From NCBI RefSeq assembly GCF_000208865.1, contig NC_018394.1, forward strand, positions 517,635 to 581,634: a DNA stretch of 64,000 bases. The letters are read 5' to 3'. The position numbers and the translations under genes were made by a program. Below, one piece after another: positions 29,433 through 43,200 of this stretch. The notes beneath the pieces are model-generated. The model made no database searches. It was not told where the DNA came from and saw only the letters and a list, made by a program, of their open reading frames with translations. The stretch comes from Neospora caninum Liverpool. Its lineage: Eukaryota; Apicomplexa; Conoidasida; Eucoccidiorida; Sarcocystidae. Within the stretch, counting starts at the first letter, position 1, and each line of letters starts with the position of its first letter.

Positions 29433-31583
29433 TCAATGCGCCCCCCCAAGTTTATCCCAGTACGTGTTGTTGTCGCTGTATTTGGAATGCAGCCTGTGAT
29501 ACTTGCGACCACTAGAGCGTGACGTCAGATCTCTCGATACCGTCGGTGAATCGCAGACAACCTCGACGGATCCATCAGCTGGAATCCTACGCGACAGCCC
29601 CGCATGTGCACTTATTTTAGCGTTCGTGTTCACAGCATCCTCTTCTGCTGTGATCTGTTGTTCCCCGAAGAAGCTGAAGTCGGGTGAGATGACGGAATCA
29701 TCGGCCAAGTAACAGTCAGCCAGGCTGCGGGGTTTCATGCCGAGTTCGCTTGACAGTGTATCCGGCGCCTCGACATACACCGCCTCCTTCACGAAAGGAG
29801 GAGCAATCTTGAGTATCCAGCTATGGAGCATCAAATGTTTATCGCACCGAGGGTGGCATCTCCTGTTTGCCTCCGAGCTGTAGATTGCATCTCCTATTAC
29901 GGAATGCCCAAGAGATGCAGCATGAAGGCGTGGAACTACAGAGGGACCTGAGCCAAGCACCACACGAAAGTTAGAAGGCATGCGAGGTTGCACCGTATGG
30001 AAAAAACTATGCGCCTTCGGTTCCGAATGTGTAAACCGCTTACCTTGAACGTGTCTTATCTCGACGAGGGTTACAGGCTGCTCCGCTAACGTAGCTTGCA
30101 CAATTGGCCGGAAAATGGAGTACGCAGCTTTCCCTTCCGTCCTTTCTCCCGCCAGTCTCCACTCCAAGGATCCTGGAGAAGGGCTGCATACAGATGATCT
30201 GCAATGTACTACGTCGACCGGCATATGCCCACGAAGGACAGCGAGATAAACTGATACACAGTGCGGCGCAGTTCTGACGAGCTCCGGGGAGCTCTGAAGA
30301 GAAGATCTCCGTAAGAACGCAATTGCTCCAGTAGCGTCTAGGTCGATTCCGTGGAATAACCTGCACAAATGAGATCATATTAACTGTTATTGGAGCGTAG
30401 GTTGATTCCAGGCTTCGCCGGAAAATACACACATGCTCTACGGTTGAATTCACAACCGCGTGGATGTTGGTATGATTCCGTACAGCGCACTGAAACTGTG
30501 GTCTTCCAGATTCTGTTCCTTGTCATGCTTTGCTGCCTTCAGGGCCCCCCTTCCGTATGATCTGGCCAGTTCGAGATAACCGGTACTTTCTGTTTGAGTT
30601 CGGAGCAACTTCCAAAAAATAGGAGAAAGAGTGTATAAAGTCTCCACTGCTCAGCTACGGTTAACGGGGCGACTGTGTGAGAATGAAACACGAACTGCGC
30701 CACCGCGTCAATTTGTCTACCCGTGTACACAAAAACTGCACTGTCTCCCAAGCAGACGCATTCTAAGTACCTTTTTGAAGCACATACGTCCCTCCCTCGC
30801 GTGAGGGAAAGTGACTGCGTGTCCGGCATAAATGAATATATTAAACGATACGTTAAAGATGGTTAATATGACTCACTTGAGATACGCGTTGCCGACCGTG
30901 GCACGGAACAGCCAAGACCCTGAAGAAGCATCTCCTTGTTTAGGTCCACTATTCCGCCCCTTCTGCCAACTGCTGTCTCTGTTGAAAACGACAGCAGTTG
31001 GCGTAGACAGCAGTAGCTCGCCGATATCCAGGCATTCCTCTGATTCTTCAACAACACCTGCGTCTCGGGGTTCGATGATGCGAGAGGAGGGACGGATGAA
31101 ATATTCACGGGGGAATGTCTCCTGGCTCACCTCGTTCCCTTCCACACCCTCTCCAAGAAGTCGCTGACCCAGTTCCGGCGAAACCGAATGAGTCTTGCCA
31201 CCGTGCTGAGTCTGGTTGTGCGATAGCCGCCACGGGCGGCCAGTGTCGTTTGCGTCGTAGGATGCACTGCCGAGAAATCCACTAAAAGCGAGCGTTTGCC
31301 GACTGCCTAGCAATGAAGGACTTGATTGCGGATCTCTAGGTGAGGAACAGGAAAGAGACAACTGCGTTCCTGCTTGCTGCAGCCTACTGTCAGAGCTCCC
31401 CGTAGTCACGGACCGTCGCGAGACACGGGGAACGTCTCCGCTAGTTCGTTTTTTCGTTAGGGCAAAAACACGTTTCCCACAGGAAAGCAAATTTGTATGT
31501 GATAAGAGCCTGTGACGGACGCCGCTGAACGAAGGGGACTTAAATAACGGAGACGGCATGAGCGGTAACTGAGGTAAAGGCAT
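29433..31583 (-). CDS. RluA-type pseudouridine synthase with long N-terminal extension
   Basis: Converts uridine to pseudouridine in RNA; the target is unknown. Exons 30877-31583, 30721-30770, 30457-30646, 30044-30360, 29433-29947 give 592 aa with phases closing. The start is the first ATG after an in-frame TAG. The active-site block reads TRLFHGIDLDATGAIAF, corresponding to the family's HRLDxxTSG: the catalytic Asp is kept (Asp322) but the preceding Arg is Gly. The C-terminal RluA block (LVEIRHVQG, then HAASLGHSVIGDAIY and LMLHSWILKI) is clear. Residues 1-65 are rich in Arg, Ser and Leu with no acidic residue before about position 44, which suggests organelle targeting. Residues 65-240 look disordered. 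The third intron uses a GTTGTG donor, so exon 3 is the weakest part. Introns are only 74-106 nt. It is convergent with the RCC1-like gene. Confidence 0.75.
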
Positions 31584-33173
31584 TGTCACAAAGAGCCGAA
31601 GACATTGCTACGGAGAACATCCTCGAATGCACACCGAGCCCCTGAAGAATCGCATTAGACACCGTTGGGAGAGAAACAGGAGCATAAAACAGTGCAGCCG
31701 CCCTTGTAGGACACAACTTCAGAAAGGATTGTGCCTGTCCTACAACAGCGCTGAAATGTTGTAGAGCCGGTTCACAGAGATGACCTACAGCGCACCCTCG
31801 ATGCCGCGAAGTTTGTAACGTCAACGGACGCCTAGCACCGTGTTAGCGCAGTGTAGGATTTCTCTTAAAAAAGCTAGCCGCCCCGTGACTCCAGCACCCC
31901 ACTCAAGAAAATATCTCCCTCACCACCCCTTTGTTCCGTTTCGAACGCAAACAGCCTCTACCGATGGTCTTCGGAGAAACCATACCCATCAAAAAACTCG
32001 ATGCATGTGCTGAATGCCATAGTGCCACTGCACGAGGCATCCGCTCCTGTGCATGCAAGAGGTGAATCAGTACATGACAAACCGGAACTTTCTCGCATTT
32101 GCCAAGATAGTATTTTTTCCCACTAATGTGGCCGCATGGGTTCTTGTGCTGGTTCAATTTTCCCCTCCGGACAAGGTGGCCTTATTTCCCGTATTTCAGG
32201 TTGATCGTTGTGATGTGAAAGAAACGGGACGACTTCTGTTGTCGATTGGTTGCTTGGTGACTGAACAGGCCCATACTTTCAGAAGCACGCCCAGCACTCT
32301 TCTTCTGTCTGATATACGGACAAACGCAAGCAGAATTTCCCGGGCAGGTTTTCCCGTGTTTCAAGTGTGCAATCGAAAAAAAACTGTTCTGAAGTGGCGT
32401 GCGAAACAGGGCGACTTTCTCCTCTGAGGACGCTCTTTTGTAATCGACAAAGACAAGAAGAGGAGCGACGTTGGAGTAGTCTTCGTCCTTTGGGGGTCTG
32501 CTGTATAACTTCTTCATTCACTGGCATTCTGCCGGCGGGAGCGTCCCTCTCGAAAGTCCCGACGAAGATTTGCCTGTACAGACTGCGAACTGCATGGATT
32601 TTCGTGCGCGCGGTAGTGTTTTCTCCGCGGTTTTACAGGGAGAGAACGCGAAGAAAATGTGTGGAGGTACATGCCTGTTTTTGTGCTTTGTGCCTTTTTC
32701 ATAAATGTGAATGATTCTTTTTTCCTGTTGCGCGAGATTTACTCTCCTCTTTTGGCACCTCTTCACGTGCAACCGATCCCGGCAACATTTCTCGACCCTC
32801 CGCCACACTGCCTTTGGTCTTTTTCGCCTACAGTACACACCAGAGCTACCGCTTTTGGCTTTTAGCTGAAGAGTGGTCATTTGCCCACAAGAAGTTGGGG
32901 AAAACCTTTCCGACTTCCTATGGACGGTGATGAATCGGGTGGAGGCGTGTCCGATTAGACACCGATTGAGATGGCGACATTTCCCACGTTGCAATACAGT
33001 GCAGCTCTCCATGTACATTAGGCACCATGTTGAAAAGCTGATAATGTTGGTCCGAAATGTAATGTCGTAACCGAACACGCAGCTGGTGAATCTGAAAAAA
33101 GCTGTAGTACGCAAATCAGGAAGGACATCGGTCTTGAAGGGCCAAGCGGAAAAATACCGTGAAGTCATCGAGA
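31584..33173. other. Divergent intergenic region (pseudouridine synthase / 654-aa protein)
   Basis: No gene was found. A 300-codon frame on the minus strand (32518-33438) overlaps the start of the next gene and lacks motifs. There are no microsatellites. The two flanking genes are transcribed away from each other, so both promoters are expected here. Confidence 0.55.
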
Positions 33174-36100
33174 ATGCTACAGGAAACAAAGGAGTCCCCG
33201 ATGGATTCGGAAGATCGTCATGCGCCAAATAAACCTCCCTCTCTTCCTGAGAGGCACGCGAAGCGACGCGCCCGAGAGTGGCTGGGTGGCCTTGCGTCGA
33301 CAGAAAAGAAACCAAAGCATGATGCCGTCGGGCCAGAATCCTCGTCGGGGATTCTGGAGGCCTCAACTTCGACGCCAAGTGCAGGATACGAGAGAGGAGG
33401 CGAGGAAGTGAACTCAAGCAATGCGGTTTCGGTACCACGTCGACAACAGCCGTCAGTCACCGCCTCCGACGCGTCGACTGGCAATGAACTGCCTGGTCAC
33501 GGTCGTGTTTCGGAGGCGGCTTCACGAACTGGCAGACGAAACACCAACAAAGGTAATGTTGCTACGCGGATGCCTGGGGAACGAGTGCACGTCGAGGATG
33601 GTCTCCACCGTGAGCACTACGGCAGCGAAGCGCTGCTGTGTGCGCCAAAATGACGAAGAACGGGAGACACGAATTCAGATATGGATGTCGAAGGGAGACA
33701 CCCAAGCAGTATATTGGTTTTTCATTTATACGGGCGTGCTAACGGTTTGCAAGCTGCGTTGCTGTCGTATCTTTTGCCCAGCCCGTGCATTTGATTAACT
33801 TGTGCACAGGCGGTCGGACTCAGCCATCACGGCTGGAGTACACTTCGCGGATGGCCCTGCAGAATGGCCAGTTCGAACGCCCGGTGGTGACGATCGACGA
33901 CCTGAAAGAGCTGAACGATCCTCAAGCACTTGCGGCGACGCTCGGTACCCAGGCTGGGGTCCGTCACCCGTGGGGGGGCTATAGTCTCGGTGCTAAGGAG
34001 GACAGAGAGTCTTTCCGGAGCTTTAGCTCAATTGCAGCGCGCCATGACACGTAAAGGCGTCTGATCGGGGCTGTGGCGTGGCATTCCCCTCTATACGGCA
34101 TCGCGCATGCGGGAGAAGACCAGCACGACCTGTTGTCGCGTATGGGCGCGTAACCGCTGCGATTGATACGGGTTTCTTGGTTGGATAGAGCGATCATGTA
34201 TAACGTGTGTCGTCCTGAAAGCTCGTTCCTCTGTAGGAAAGATAACCCTTTCTCGGAAGAGACTGCCGCGAGCATTGACAGGGCGTTCCACATCGACGCC
34301 GCTGCGAGCAAAGACGTCGACTCTTGGGTGTTTGCGATTCCCACAAGCGCCCTTCTGCACAGTCTCTTGGTGTCACGGCTATTGCCTTTTTACGTGAACC
34401 CGCAGCCCCTGGTACATTATGCACCTGACGTCCGCGTCTCTCTTGGAGAAGGTGGCCGAGAACTTTTGCGAGCCTGCCTGCTTCTCAAGCAAGACGGAAG
34501 TAGTCTCACGAGCCTTCAAGGCGCTAGCGTTCAGACTCTTCTGCTCCTCGCGCATCAGGCGTAAGCGTGACATAGATCCAAGTCGTTAGGACACGCCACT
34601 GTCCGGGGCGTGGGTCGTTCGCGCGTTTTCAAGCGCCCTAGGCGGTGTGTGCCCTGTCCCCTTTCATCCGCGTGCAGAATTGTTTTTTTGCTACGACTAG
34701 CATGCGACGAAATGTGTTGAGGCCGGGGGGTTTGAGGCTTTCACCAGGAAATACCACGCTTTATCCACGTAATTTCCGTACCGCATCGCGTGCTCGAAAA
34801 TACCATTCCGGCGCATCCGAAGCCATAGTTCAAATCGGTTCAGATGGAGGTAGGAATATGTGTCATGGCTGTTTCTTGCGAACATGCTTCATTTTGCTAG
34901 ATGCGTCCACTAGCATGGCGGTGGCGCTTGAAGGCTGTCAGTTTTGCTTTGTGTGTGGCCGTACTTCCTGTTCCGCGTAGGGGCCTGTGGTGCATCGTTC
35001 AGCGAATTGTCGCGGAGCGAGCGACGGGGATCTTTTCGCGTCTTCATCTCGCGTTCAACCAGTTCAAAGCACTGCAGGTAAGACGTTTGCTGTTCATGCG
35101 CGTGTCAGTGGCCAGTTGGGTCGAGGTGTCCGAGGGTGGACGTCGGCGTAATGGACGTGCTAGAGGCGATTCGTCGCTGTTCCCGACCACGTTTCTTCCG
35201 CGACTCGGTTTTTCCTTGTGGATGAGGTACAAGCTCGCATCACAGCGTTTCCCCTACCGCACGAGACAAGAGCACAGAACGTGGGTGGTCTCAGTTGATC
35301 GTATGCGGCCAGCCGGCTGCAGTGGAATCCGCGTGTCTTTGTTCAGTCACACAACGCAAGATGCAACCCCTTCGACACGAGAGAATCCACGTTCCGGCCC
35401 CAAGTAGTCACAGCTATTCTAGGGCTCTGCTTTGGTGGTATACATACTCCAAGAAATACAAATGAGGAAGAACCGGAAGGTTTTCTTCTTCGTATCAAAC
35501 GTTGCACAGGATGGCCGTCAGGAGAGTTCGCTGTTGCTTGTTGACGTCTCGGACCGACGCCTTCCTCTCCCCTCTCTCTTGGTCTCATTGGCTGTCTGCG
35601 GATATCTTTTTTTATCTTCCCATCCTTTCGTTCTCGGCTTCTCCCCCCTTCTGGTGTGCAGATGCGCCTTCGAAAGGAGCTCCATACCGAGAGCATGCTA
35701 ATCACGAGGTCTGCAGATGGCTCTGTGCAGCATGTCCTTTACGAGTAAGGGCGGATTGAGAAGTATAGACTGGAAATACATATTTTTCAAGGAGTTGATG
35801 TGCTCCGGCAACGGAATCGGGATGGATCGCCCCGCGGTAACTAACGCTGCACAGGAAGGTACACACAGCTTTTGTTGTGGTAGGCTTGTCCTCTCAAATC
35901 TAAACTCGCGTAAACTGGGGAGTGACAGTAAGTTAAAACCGCATCCCGCCTTATCCCCAAGTGAATGCTTCGTCGGCTTCCAGAACACGCGTCTCCGTGT
36001 TCAGCATGCTCTTCGATTTCCATTGGCGTGTTCGATTCTTAGGCCACATAAGTCTCTCCAGATCGGCAAGGAAGGGAGAAGTATATTGAAAGCGCGACTT

Positions 36101-37656
36101 TGCCGTTATATCGGTCATCACCAAGACGAAGTGGTAAGAACTTGACTTGCAAGGTTACACATATCCTGAAGGACATCCTTTCGAATGAGTGTTTGATTGG
36201 TCGCCAATGCGCCCGCACATCGAACACGCTTTGGGACGATCGGAGGGAGGCCATATACCTACCTGTTGTCGTCGGTAACAGTTGTGCCTCCGCTCTCACA
36301 AACTGTTGCATACACATAATGTCAACATGACTGAAGTAGTGCTGGCATTTGTTGACTGCAGTTCTCGTTCAGAAATCTGCACTTTCCCTCGTTCTCCACC
36401 GCAAGGCCAAGCTCCTAGTCGGATGTGTCTGGGACGTTTCACGAAATATGTGAGGAACAGTCGTTAGTTGCAGTACGTCATCGTCACGAACGGCCTCTAT
36501 CTCATGAACGGTGTCCTCCGACGCATGTGTGGACTCTACACTTTGTGCATATTTTCAGCTGAGAATATTTTTTATGAACAATCACTGGCAATATCCACAT
36601 GCATGTGGCCCGTTTTGCTATCAGGCTGCACGACTGGAAGCCTACGGCCTAGGAGCGCTTCCTCTGAAGCATGCTACAGTACCTCAGCTGCTTGCTATCG
36701 CTTGGGTTCTGAATCAGTGGGATCTTGTTATCCAAGTTGTGCGCCGCCATGACGATCAGCGCAGACTGCGGAAGAACCTTGCTAGATCACCTGCTTCCAA
36801 GGACCCTGATGCCGATCCCATGACGCTTTCCGGACCCAACACAGGAAGCGACGACTGCCGCCCGTCGTCTTCCCCATCAAACCATGGATCGTCTTCGCAG
36901 ACGCATGCAGGTGAGATCCCCCACACGTCTCGGTCAATTTGTTTTCGTCTGGCCAACGCCATGGAGCCTGCGGCGGGGCGAGAGATGTTTGGGCGTCATT
37001 TTTTTTCTCGCTGTAGGTTTACTATTTTTGATGAATATTACGATAAGGGGCTTCCCCCGTAGGTGTCCTTTTGCTGATGCAAAGACGGCAGAATAAGTGT
37101 AATGATTCACATCGGCACACTTCACACAAGTCGGATAAATCAGGCACGTGGGCGGGAGGGCCAGCTACAAAGGGATCATGCTCTATTTTACTGTTTCAGG
37201 GGCTTTCCCCGCTGTAGAATCGCAAACCTTGTTGGAAAACGTATAGAATGTGTATTTTTTCGGTTGTTGATCAATCTGTGTTTCGCTCCTACAGGGACAG
37301 CGGAGGAGGTTGCCGCTGAACACGGATTGAGCGCTGCAGGCGACAGCGGTACTTCTGACCGAGAATTTAAGGACACCCCCCAGCCAGAATCATCCACTTG
37401 CACTGCCACAGAGGCAACACAGACAGGAAACCATAGCACTGAGACTGTCTCGGTTGACCGTCTTCTCCATATTCTTCAGTCAGCTGATGATCCGTCATGT
37501 AAAGATGCTCCCAAAGTCGCTCGAGAATTGCTTAAAGAGCTCCTCCGATGTGTGAGACTCGGATTGGTTTCAATGCCTCCAGTCGCTATCTATCAGAAAC
37601 TGACCGAGGCTGCGAAGTCTCTAGGAGTTAGCGGTGGCATCCTAGATGCGGGGTAG
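33174..37656 (+). CDS. Unrecognised 654-aa protein
   Basis: Not recognised. Exons 33174-33552, 33810-34050, 34237-34560, 34678-34713, 34981-35077, 35662-35744, 36043-36133, 36559-36910, 37295-37656 total 1965 nt with closing phases. Residues 1-130 are Ser/Glu/Arg-rich and probably disordered. Residues about 230-470 are helical and hydrophobic-patterned (DSWVFAIPTSALLHSLLVSR, VQTLLLLAHQAIVFLLRLAC, LWCIVQRIVAERATG), then PHKSLQIGKEGRSILKARL and PQLLAIAWVLNQWDLVIQVV, which reads like an alpha-solenoid. About 480-555 is an acidic/Ser linker, and the end (555-654) is again helical (APKVARELLKELLRCVR). There is no signal peptide and no clear membrane span. The exon 4 donor (GTGTTG) is weak, so that junction is the least certain. 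The ATG at 33174 is the first in frame. Introns are 117-584 nt. Confidence 0.72.
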
Positions 37657-40224
37657 AAATGGTGCGTTTCTGTATGGAATGGAACGACTTCTTTCCGGGC
37701 TGTGAAATTTTCTGACAAGTCATCCTCTTGGAACGAGCGGCGAAACTGGAACCACCTGAATAAATGAAGCTGGTAGCGAATATGAATCTACAGAAACTCT
37801 TGGCGAAAACTCCGCGGAGTTTGTTTGTGCTCGACCGAGGGTTGCAGCTGTTAGGTGGTGTTGTCAGACGGAACTGCGCTAAAACGTAAAACGGGTTGTC
37901 TGAGGCTTATGCCTTTTTCACTCACTACAACCCAGGCCGCAGATTTTCTTGCCAGAAATTGAAATACCACATTGTAGACTTGCAGCAGCCATACACTTAC
38001 CTCTGTACCGATGGAAAAATTTGGGCAGCGCAAGGGGATTTTAGTTGACTCTTTGCTTATTCGGCAACTCGATAACGGCAACGTTTGCGTTTCAAGGTGG
38101 AGATGGAGACGCGCACAAGCTCTCCCCGCACAGCGGAGCATCTACTTCTTTCAGTACATATGTGTCGAACAAAAGGGGGTAGAGTGGAAACTAGTCTGTC
38201 ACTGTGCCACGCAACCGGAGAGAACACGTCCACGCTGGTCATAATGGACGCGCTACGTCCGTTGGAGGCACTCCCCCACTACAGGGAAATCCGGACCAGC
38301 AAGCTGCGGCAGCGGGAAAAAGATAGGGATGTGGCGGGCAAAAGCCCTTCTCTATCGTCGTCTGGAATGGGTCGATTACGCAGTTGTGCCACATCATAAA
38401 GGACCCAAACTGTGTGGACTACAATTATGTACACTCCACGTTTCATTGGTCGCCGAACAGCAGGACATATGCTCGATCTAAGCACGGCTCTGCCCGCCAA
38501 GGCAAGCAGACATTACAATGTACGGAGGCAAACTGCAGACAGAAAGCCTAAAAGTGGTTTCGGAGAGCGGTTGCCAGAGTTGGTGCGATTGAAATGTGCG
38601 CACTAATGCTGTGTGATCGCCAGCAACAGGGACAGTGACGATTTCGTCAACAGGGAGAGTATCTCGTACTACTAGTCTGTCAACACACAAGTTTTTCTGT
38701 CGCCTCCCGTTCTTAAGTTGCGTTATTTGCCCCCTTTCACGGCTTAGTCAGTCGGGCCAGTTCTGTATTTCAAACGACGGTGTACAGTCTGGTGAAGACA
38801 AGTCTCACAGCCTTTTCGGGGATGGTATCAAAGAGGTCCCCACACGACACAGGGGCAGATTCCGATGAGTATTGTAAGCTCGCGTAGGCAGGGTGCCTAC
38901 CTCACAAGGTATAGAATGGCTCACATCTTTCATTTCACGTCGTTGGTTTGCTTCCGCATATAAGCTGGCACGACCCGCGGGGCTTCGAGGCTGCTTGATC
39001 AGAATTGTATTGAGCAAGAAAGCGTGTTCTATACAGACGAGGCACACTCGAATCACGAGGGGATTAGTTGATCAACGGAGCCGTCGCTGTTACGGTATTT
39101 GAAGCCGCTGTCTTTTACGACGGGAAGCCCCCCTGTATGGTACGTGAAACTCTCCGCTCTGGACGCAGCCTCTGAGTTTGCGGCTGCATCTGCAGATGCA
39201 GCGACGCGGGACAGTCTGCGCGGTTTACGCCCCCGATCCTTTTCTTCTCTTCTATCGTTGGTGTACACCCAAGCAGCGGGAAAAGCAGAGAACCGTCGCC
39301 CTGCATGACGTGGAAACCCAGGCCTTCCAGGGCGCACATGCGTGGTTGCTCTCTATCGCAAGAATGACGTTCTGTTCTCCCAACAGGGCAAATGAGTTGG
39401 GGTAGTGTTTGCATCATTTCTGGCTGTTTGGTTCGCTTGCTTTACGGTAATCCGAAAAAGGTTGCTTGGTGACGTGGGGAGCGTGCCGCCTCTGCCGTAG
39501 CATTACGCGCCTAGAAAAAAAGGATGCCCATTCCCTTGATGCGGACCAGCTGTGATTTGTTGCTGGGGTATTAGAAAAGCCCTGCCTTTACACAGGATGC
39601 AGTACCGTCTTGTTGCGGGGGACAGAAAGTGTCCGCCGTGTGTTCTCATTATTCCTGGCCTTCGTTTGCATCGGCATGTGGTTTCATAAGACCACTGGCG
39701 GAACATTAGGAGTTGTAAATTTAGATCCCTGTATCGCAAATGCTCTGTGTCGTCAACTAAATATCGAATAGTGACACGTTTTCAGCAGAAAAAAGGCAAA
39801 TTACAGTAGTCAAGTAAAATCGGCTTTGATATAGCTTGAAAGGAACGAAGATCATTCGCTGATGGCAAGCGCGTGACACAAATCACACGCCACGCTTTTT
39901 TAAGCAGAAGCAGAAGTAAAACGGTTGAAGCTCTGTCTTCTTTGGCATCTTCGTATGCCAGGCTCCCGTGTAGTGAAGAGCAAGGAATACCCCATCGTCG
40001 GCACATTAATGTACCAGGAAAATTCTGGTTTGTGTGCTGTTGGCAAGGTCGCCTTCCGAACCGGCACCCCGGACAAGCTGCATTCTGGATGGAAACTTGA
40101 GAGGCTACCGCGAATTCCAGCTCTCCACGTTTGCAATACTTTCGGTGCCAGACACAGCCGTCGCCACAAACTTTTTTTCGGGGGCCTCTTCTGCCCCTAG
40201 ATTTACCAACAGCACCTCGAAAGG
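37657..40224. other. Intergenic region upstream of the CTD phosphatase
   Basis: About 2.6 kb with no supportable coding exon on either strand. Short open frames (for example 38893-39408) lack motifs and consistent splice sites. There are no microsatellites. It holds the 3' end of the 654-aa gene and the promoter or leader of the phosphatase; a short leader exon could be missed. Confidence 0.5.
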
Positions 40225-43200
40225 ATGAAAATTCAGACAGTGGAAGCAGACTTCGATGGCGTCGACTGCGTCAAAGCTTCAAGGCATGTTTCTGAACGTG
40301 CTCAGAAGCGACCACGGCCATGGGAATGCCGCACGGGTAAGAAAGACGAAAGGAGGGACAGACATGTGGAAGCTCCCGAGATCCCCAACTTTGTCCTGCT
40401 TACGTGCGGCATCCGTTTCTCTCCTGAATACGCTTTGGCCACCACTGACAAAGAATTTGACTCATTTCCCATGGTATTGTGGCTTGACAGCAATCGATCA
40501 TACGATGCAAGCACCACCCGGCGCAAAACGCAGAAAGTTGTATATGTGCCTGTTTGTCTACTGTATCTGGAGGGATTGTATCTGAGGATATCGAAAGGCT
40601 CACCAGTAGACAAAAAGGATGACATCATTTCTGGACAGGACGTTGGCGGCGGTATCCGAATTCCACTGCCAGGGGAGGAGAGTGCCATCCGAAAACGGTT
40701 GAAACCTAAGGACCACATAACAACGAATTCCTCGCATTGCTGTTTTTCTGACGAGCAGGGGCGCTCTTTCCCTCAGGAGTTGGTGCTGTCCCGACAACGT
40801 TTCCTGCTGGACTGTTTGGATGGCCTCTAAGCAAGTCAATGCACAGATCCTCTTTCACAACATCCCCCGTTGCTGTCGCTTATGGGTCGTCTCCGCTTCC
40901 TCCAGCCGTTTCTTCTGGGAGAAAAGCATCCTTAAACTTACTGAACAAAGAACCCCAGCTTGAGGCGGTAACCCCCTGCGCGACCGAAGGGGCTGCTGCG
41001 TTGAGTTATTTTGGGTTGCCGATTCATAGAGCCCCGTATCAATTTTTAGGTCACCCGCTGCCTCAGAAAAAGGAATTTCTACCTCGCACAGACGGGAAGC
41101 TTTCGCCAGAACAGCGTCTTAACAACCATGGTGGCGGGGTCACAGTTGCTGGGGGACTACTCTCCGACTTGGCGTATAATGCAGCACTGCTCAGAGGGTC
41201 AGCGAAACCACCGGGAAGTCCCAGACGTCTCGTATCTCCTCGACCATTCAGCAGAAACCTTATTATAAGGCCACAGGAAGTGTCCTGTAAGCACCACTTG
41301 CCATCGATCTCTCCTCTCCAAGAGAAAGGGCATCTAAAAGCGCCGACTCATAAGAAGACTTTCCTGAGGAGGTCGGCCGGCAGCAACGACGTCACGCATA
41401 TCCGCTTTGAGACACCAGACAGCAGAGGCGGTACCGTTGGGGACGATTTCCATGTCTCCATGCCAAACCTTTCCCAAGAACCGAAGAATATTTCACAACT
41501 TCTACCCTCCCTGCAAAACGCTATGGCTTATCTTGCCTTGACTCGCTTCCCCACGGGACCACCTAACGTACAACAAGGGTACTTTCTTCCCCCCCTAGCA
41601 CCTCAGTTTGCCGGTCGAATGACTCTCGTCTTGGGTGAGATGCACAGTTGTTTCCTCAATGAAGTCAACGAGGTCCACATTTCGTTGGCATGCCGGAACA
41701 GAGGGAAACGAATTCATTCCCCTATTCCGCCGTACATTGCATGACCCACAGAAAATATCGCGCTTATCACAGAAGTACACTTCCGCCACAACAGCTATGT
41801 CCCGTACCATGATGCACTCCATTGTATCCTGACCCTGAAAACAGTCATCAGCAGCAACTCGTTGACAAGCAATAATTCGGGTTTCGGGAGTGTCTGTGGC
41901 GTACGTCCATTTAAATAGATTGAGCGCAACAAACACAGATTCCGTCGCCTTACCTGTGGGATACTGTGAAGTCGCAATCAAGGAGTGCAAATGCGACACT
42001 GGAGAAGACCCGCCTTGCTGCTTCCGAAAGCGGTTACATGCCTCACCTTGAGCAGAGAAGACCCAGAGTTGGCAGCAACTGAAAATGCCCCGCTCTTCTC
42101 ACCCGCGACATGAAACTCACAGTTGTCAATGATGCACGTCATCGTCTTAATGGATACACAACCTCCTTCCTAAACTGGAAACTAGTAGCTCTCCCAGCAA
42201 ACTCTGACCTTCGTCCGAAGGTGCCTCCACACTAGTAAAGTTCCTGTTTTCTGGGAGGGTAAAACTATCAGGGCTGCGAACGGTACATGCTTAAGGCGGT
42301 GTAGAAAGGAGTGTCCGTTTCCCTGCGCTGTGTGAGGCTGCTTTCTGCAGATATGGATGAGACTCTGATGCACTGTGCGATACACCCGCTTAAGAAAGAA
42401 CCGGCTTTTCTTGTTCGGTTTTCCGATACCAATCTCCTGGTACGTAGGCAACTTGGCAGTTGCCTGTTCGTGCTCTCGTGGCAGGTTGGCAACAGAAGTA
42501 GGGGGTTTCCACCACACCAAGGGAAACGGAGTGAAGCCTGTGGATGGTGCGCAGACACTCTACGTTAAAATCCAGGTGAAGGGAGACCAAATCTTATTCT
42601 TGGGACTTTTGTGTGAAATAACACCTCAGGGACATGTTTATGTTCGACCGTACACGAAGGTCTTCCTTGACTTAGCGTCGCAGATATGCGAAATTGTCGT
42701 CTTCACTGCCAGCACGCAATCCTACGCTGATCAGGTACGAAAATGCTTTTGACCACTCCGAGTTTCCTCCTCCTGTGCTAGTCGCACGCAATCATTCTAA
42801 AAACAGCCTCGACGTGTACAGGCACCATCTTCGCGAGAAGGAAGCACGAAGCTGGCGAGCCCAAAGCTGTGGATGATTGCACGATTAGACGGCGCGTTGC
42901 TGAGCGCTTCCTTTCCTAGTTCTGAGACATGTTGTCTCTTATCTGTCCACTGCACTGCAGGTCCTCGCCCACCTCGATCCAGACCGTCGCTTAGTCCATC
43001 ACCGCCTTTACCGTCAGCACTGCACCATGATTAATGGCGGCTATGTCAAGGACCTTCGCCTTCTGGGGCGCGACGTTTCGCGGGTGATTCTGGCCGATAA
43101 TTCGCCAATCAGCATGGCGCTGCAGCCCGATAACGGCGTCCTTGTCTCTAGTTGGACAAATGACGATCGCGACAGCGAACTCATGGATCTTCTCGTTCTT

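Noticed and set aside
32518..33438. 300-codon minus-strand frame between the pseudouridine synthase and the 654-aa gene
   Set aside because: Overlaps the first exon of the 654-aa gene on the opposite strand, has no recognisable domain and is Arg/Lys-rich without pattern.
34844..34849. Possible 6-nt microexon (ATGGAG) between exons 34678-34713 and 34981-35077
   Set aside because: It fits phase (AT|A TGG AG|G), but direct splicing also closes phase, so the extra exon is not required.
40340..40830. Continuous frame running on from the first phosphatase exon to a stop at 40830
   Set aside because: A strong GTAAGA donor at 40337 and a pyrimidine-rich acceptor at 40776 join in phase to the frame that carries the phosphatase domain; the run-on frame ends 8 bases before the next ATG and has no motif.
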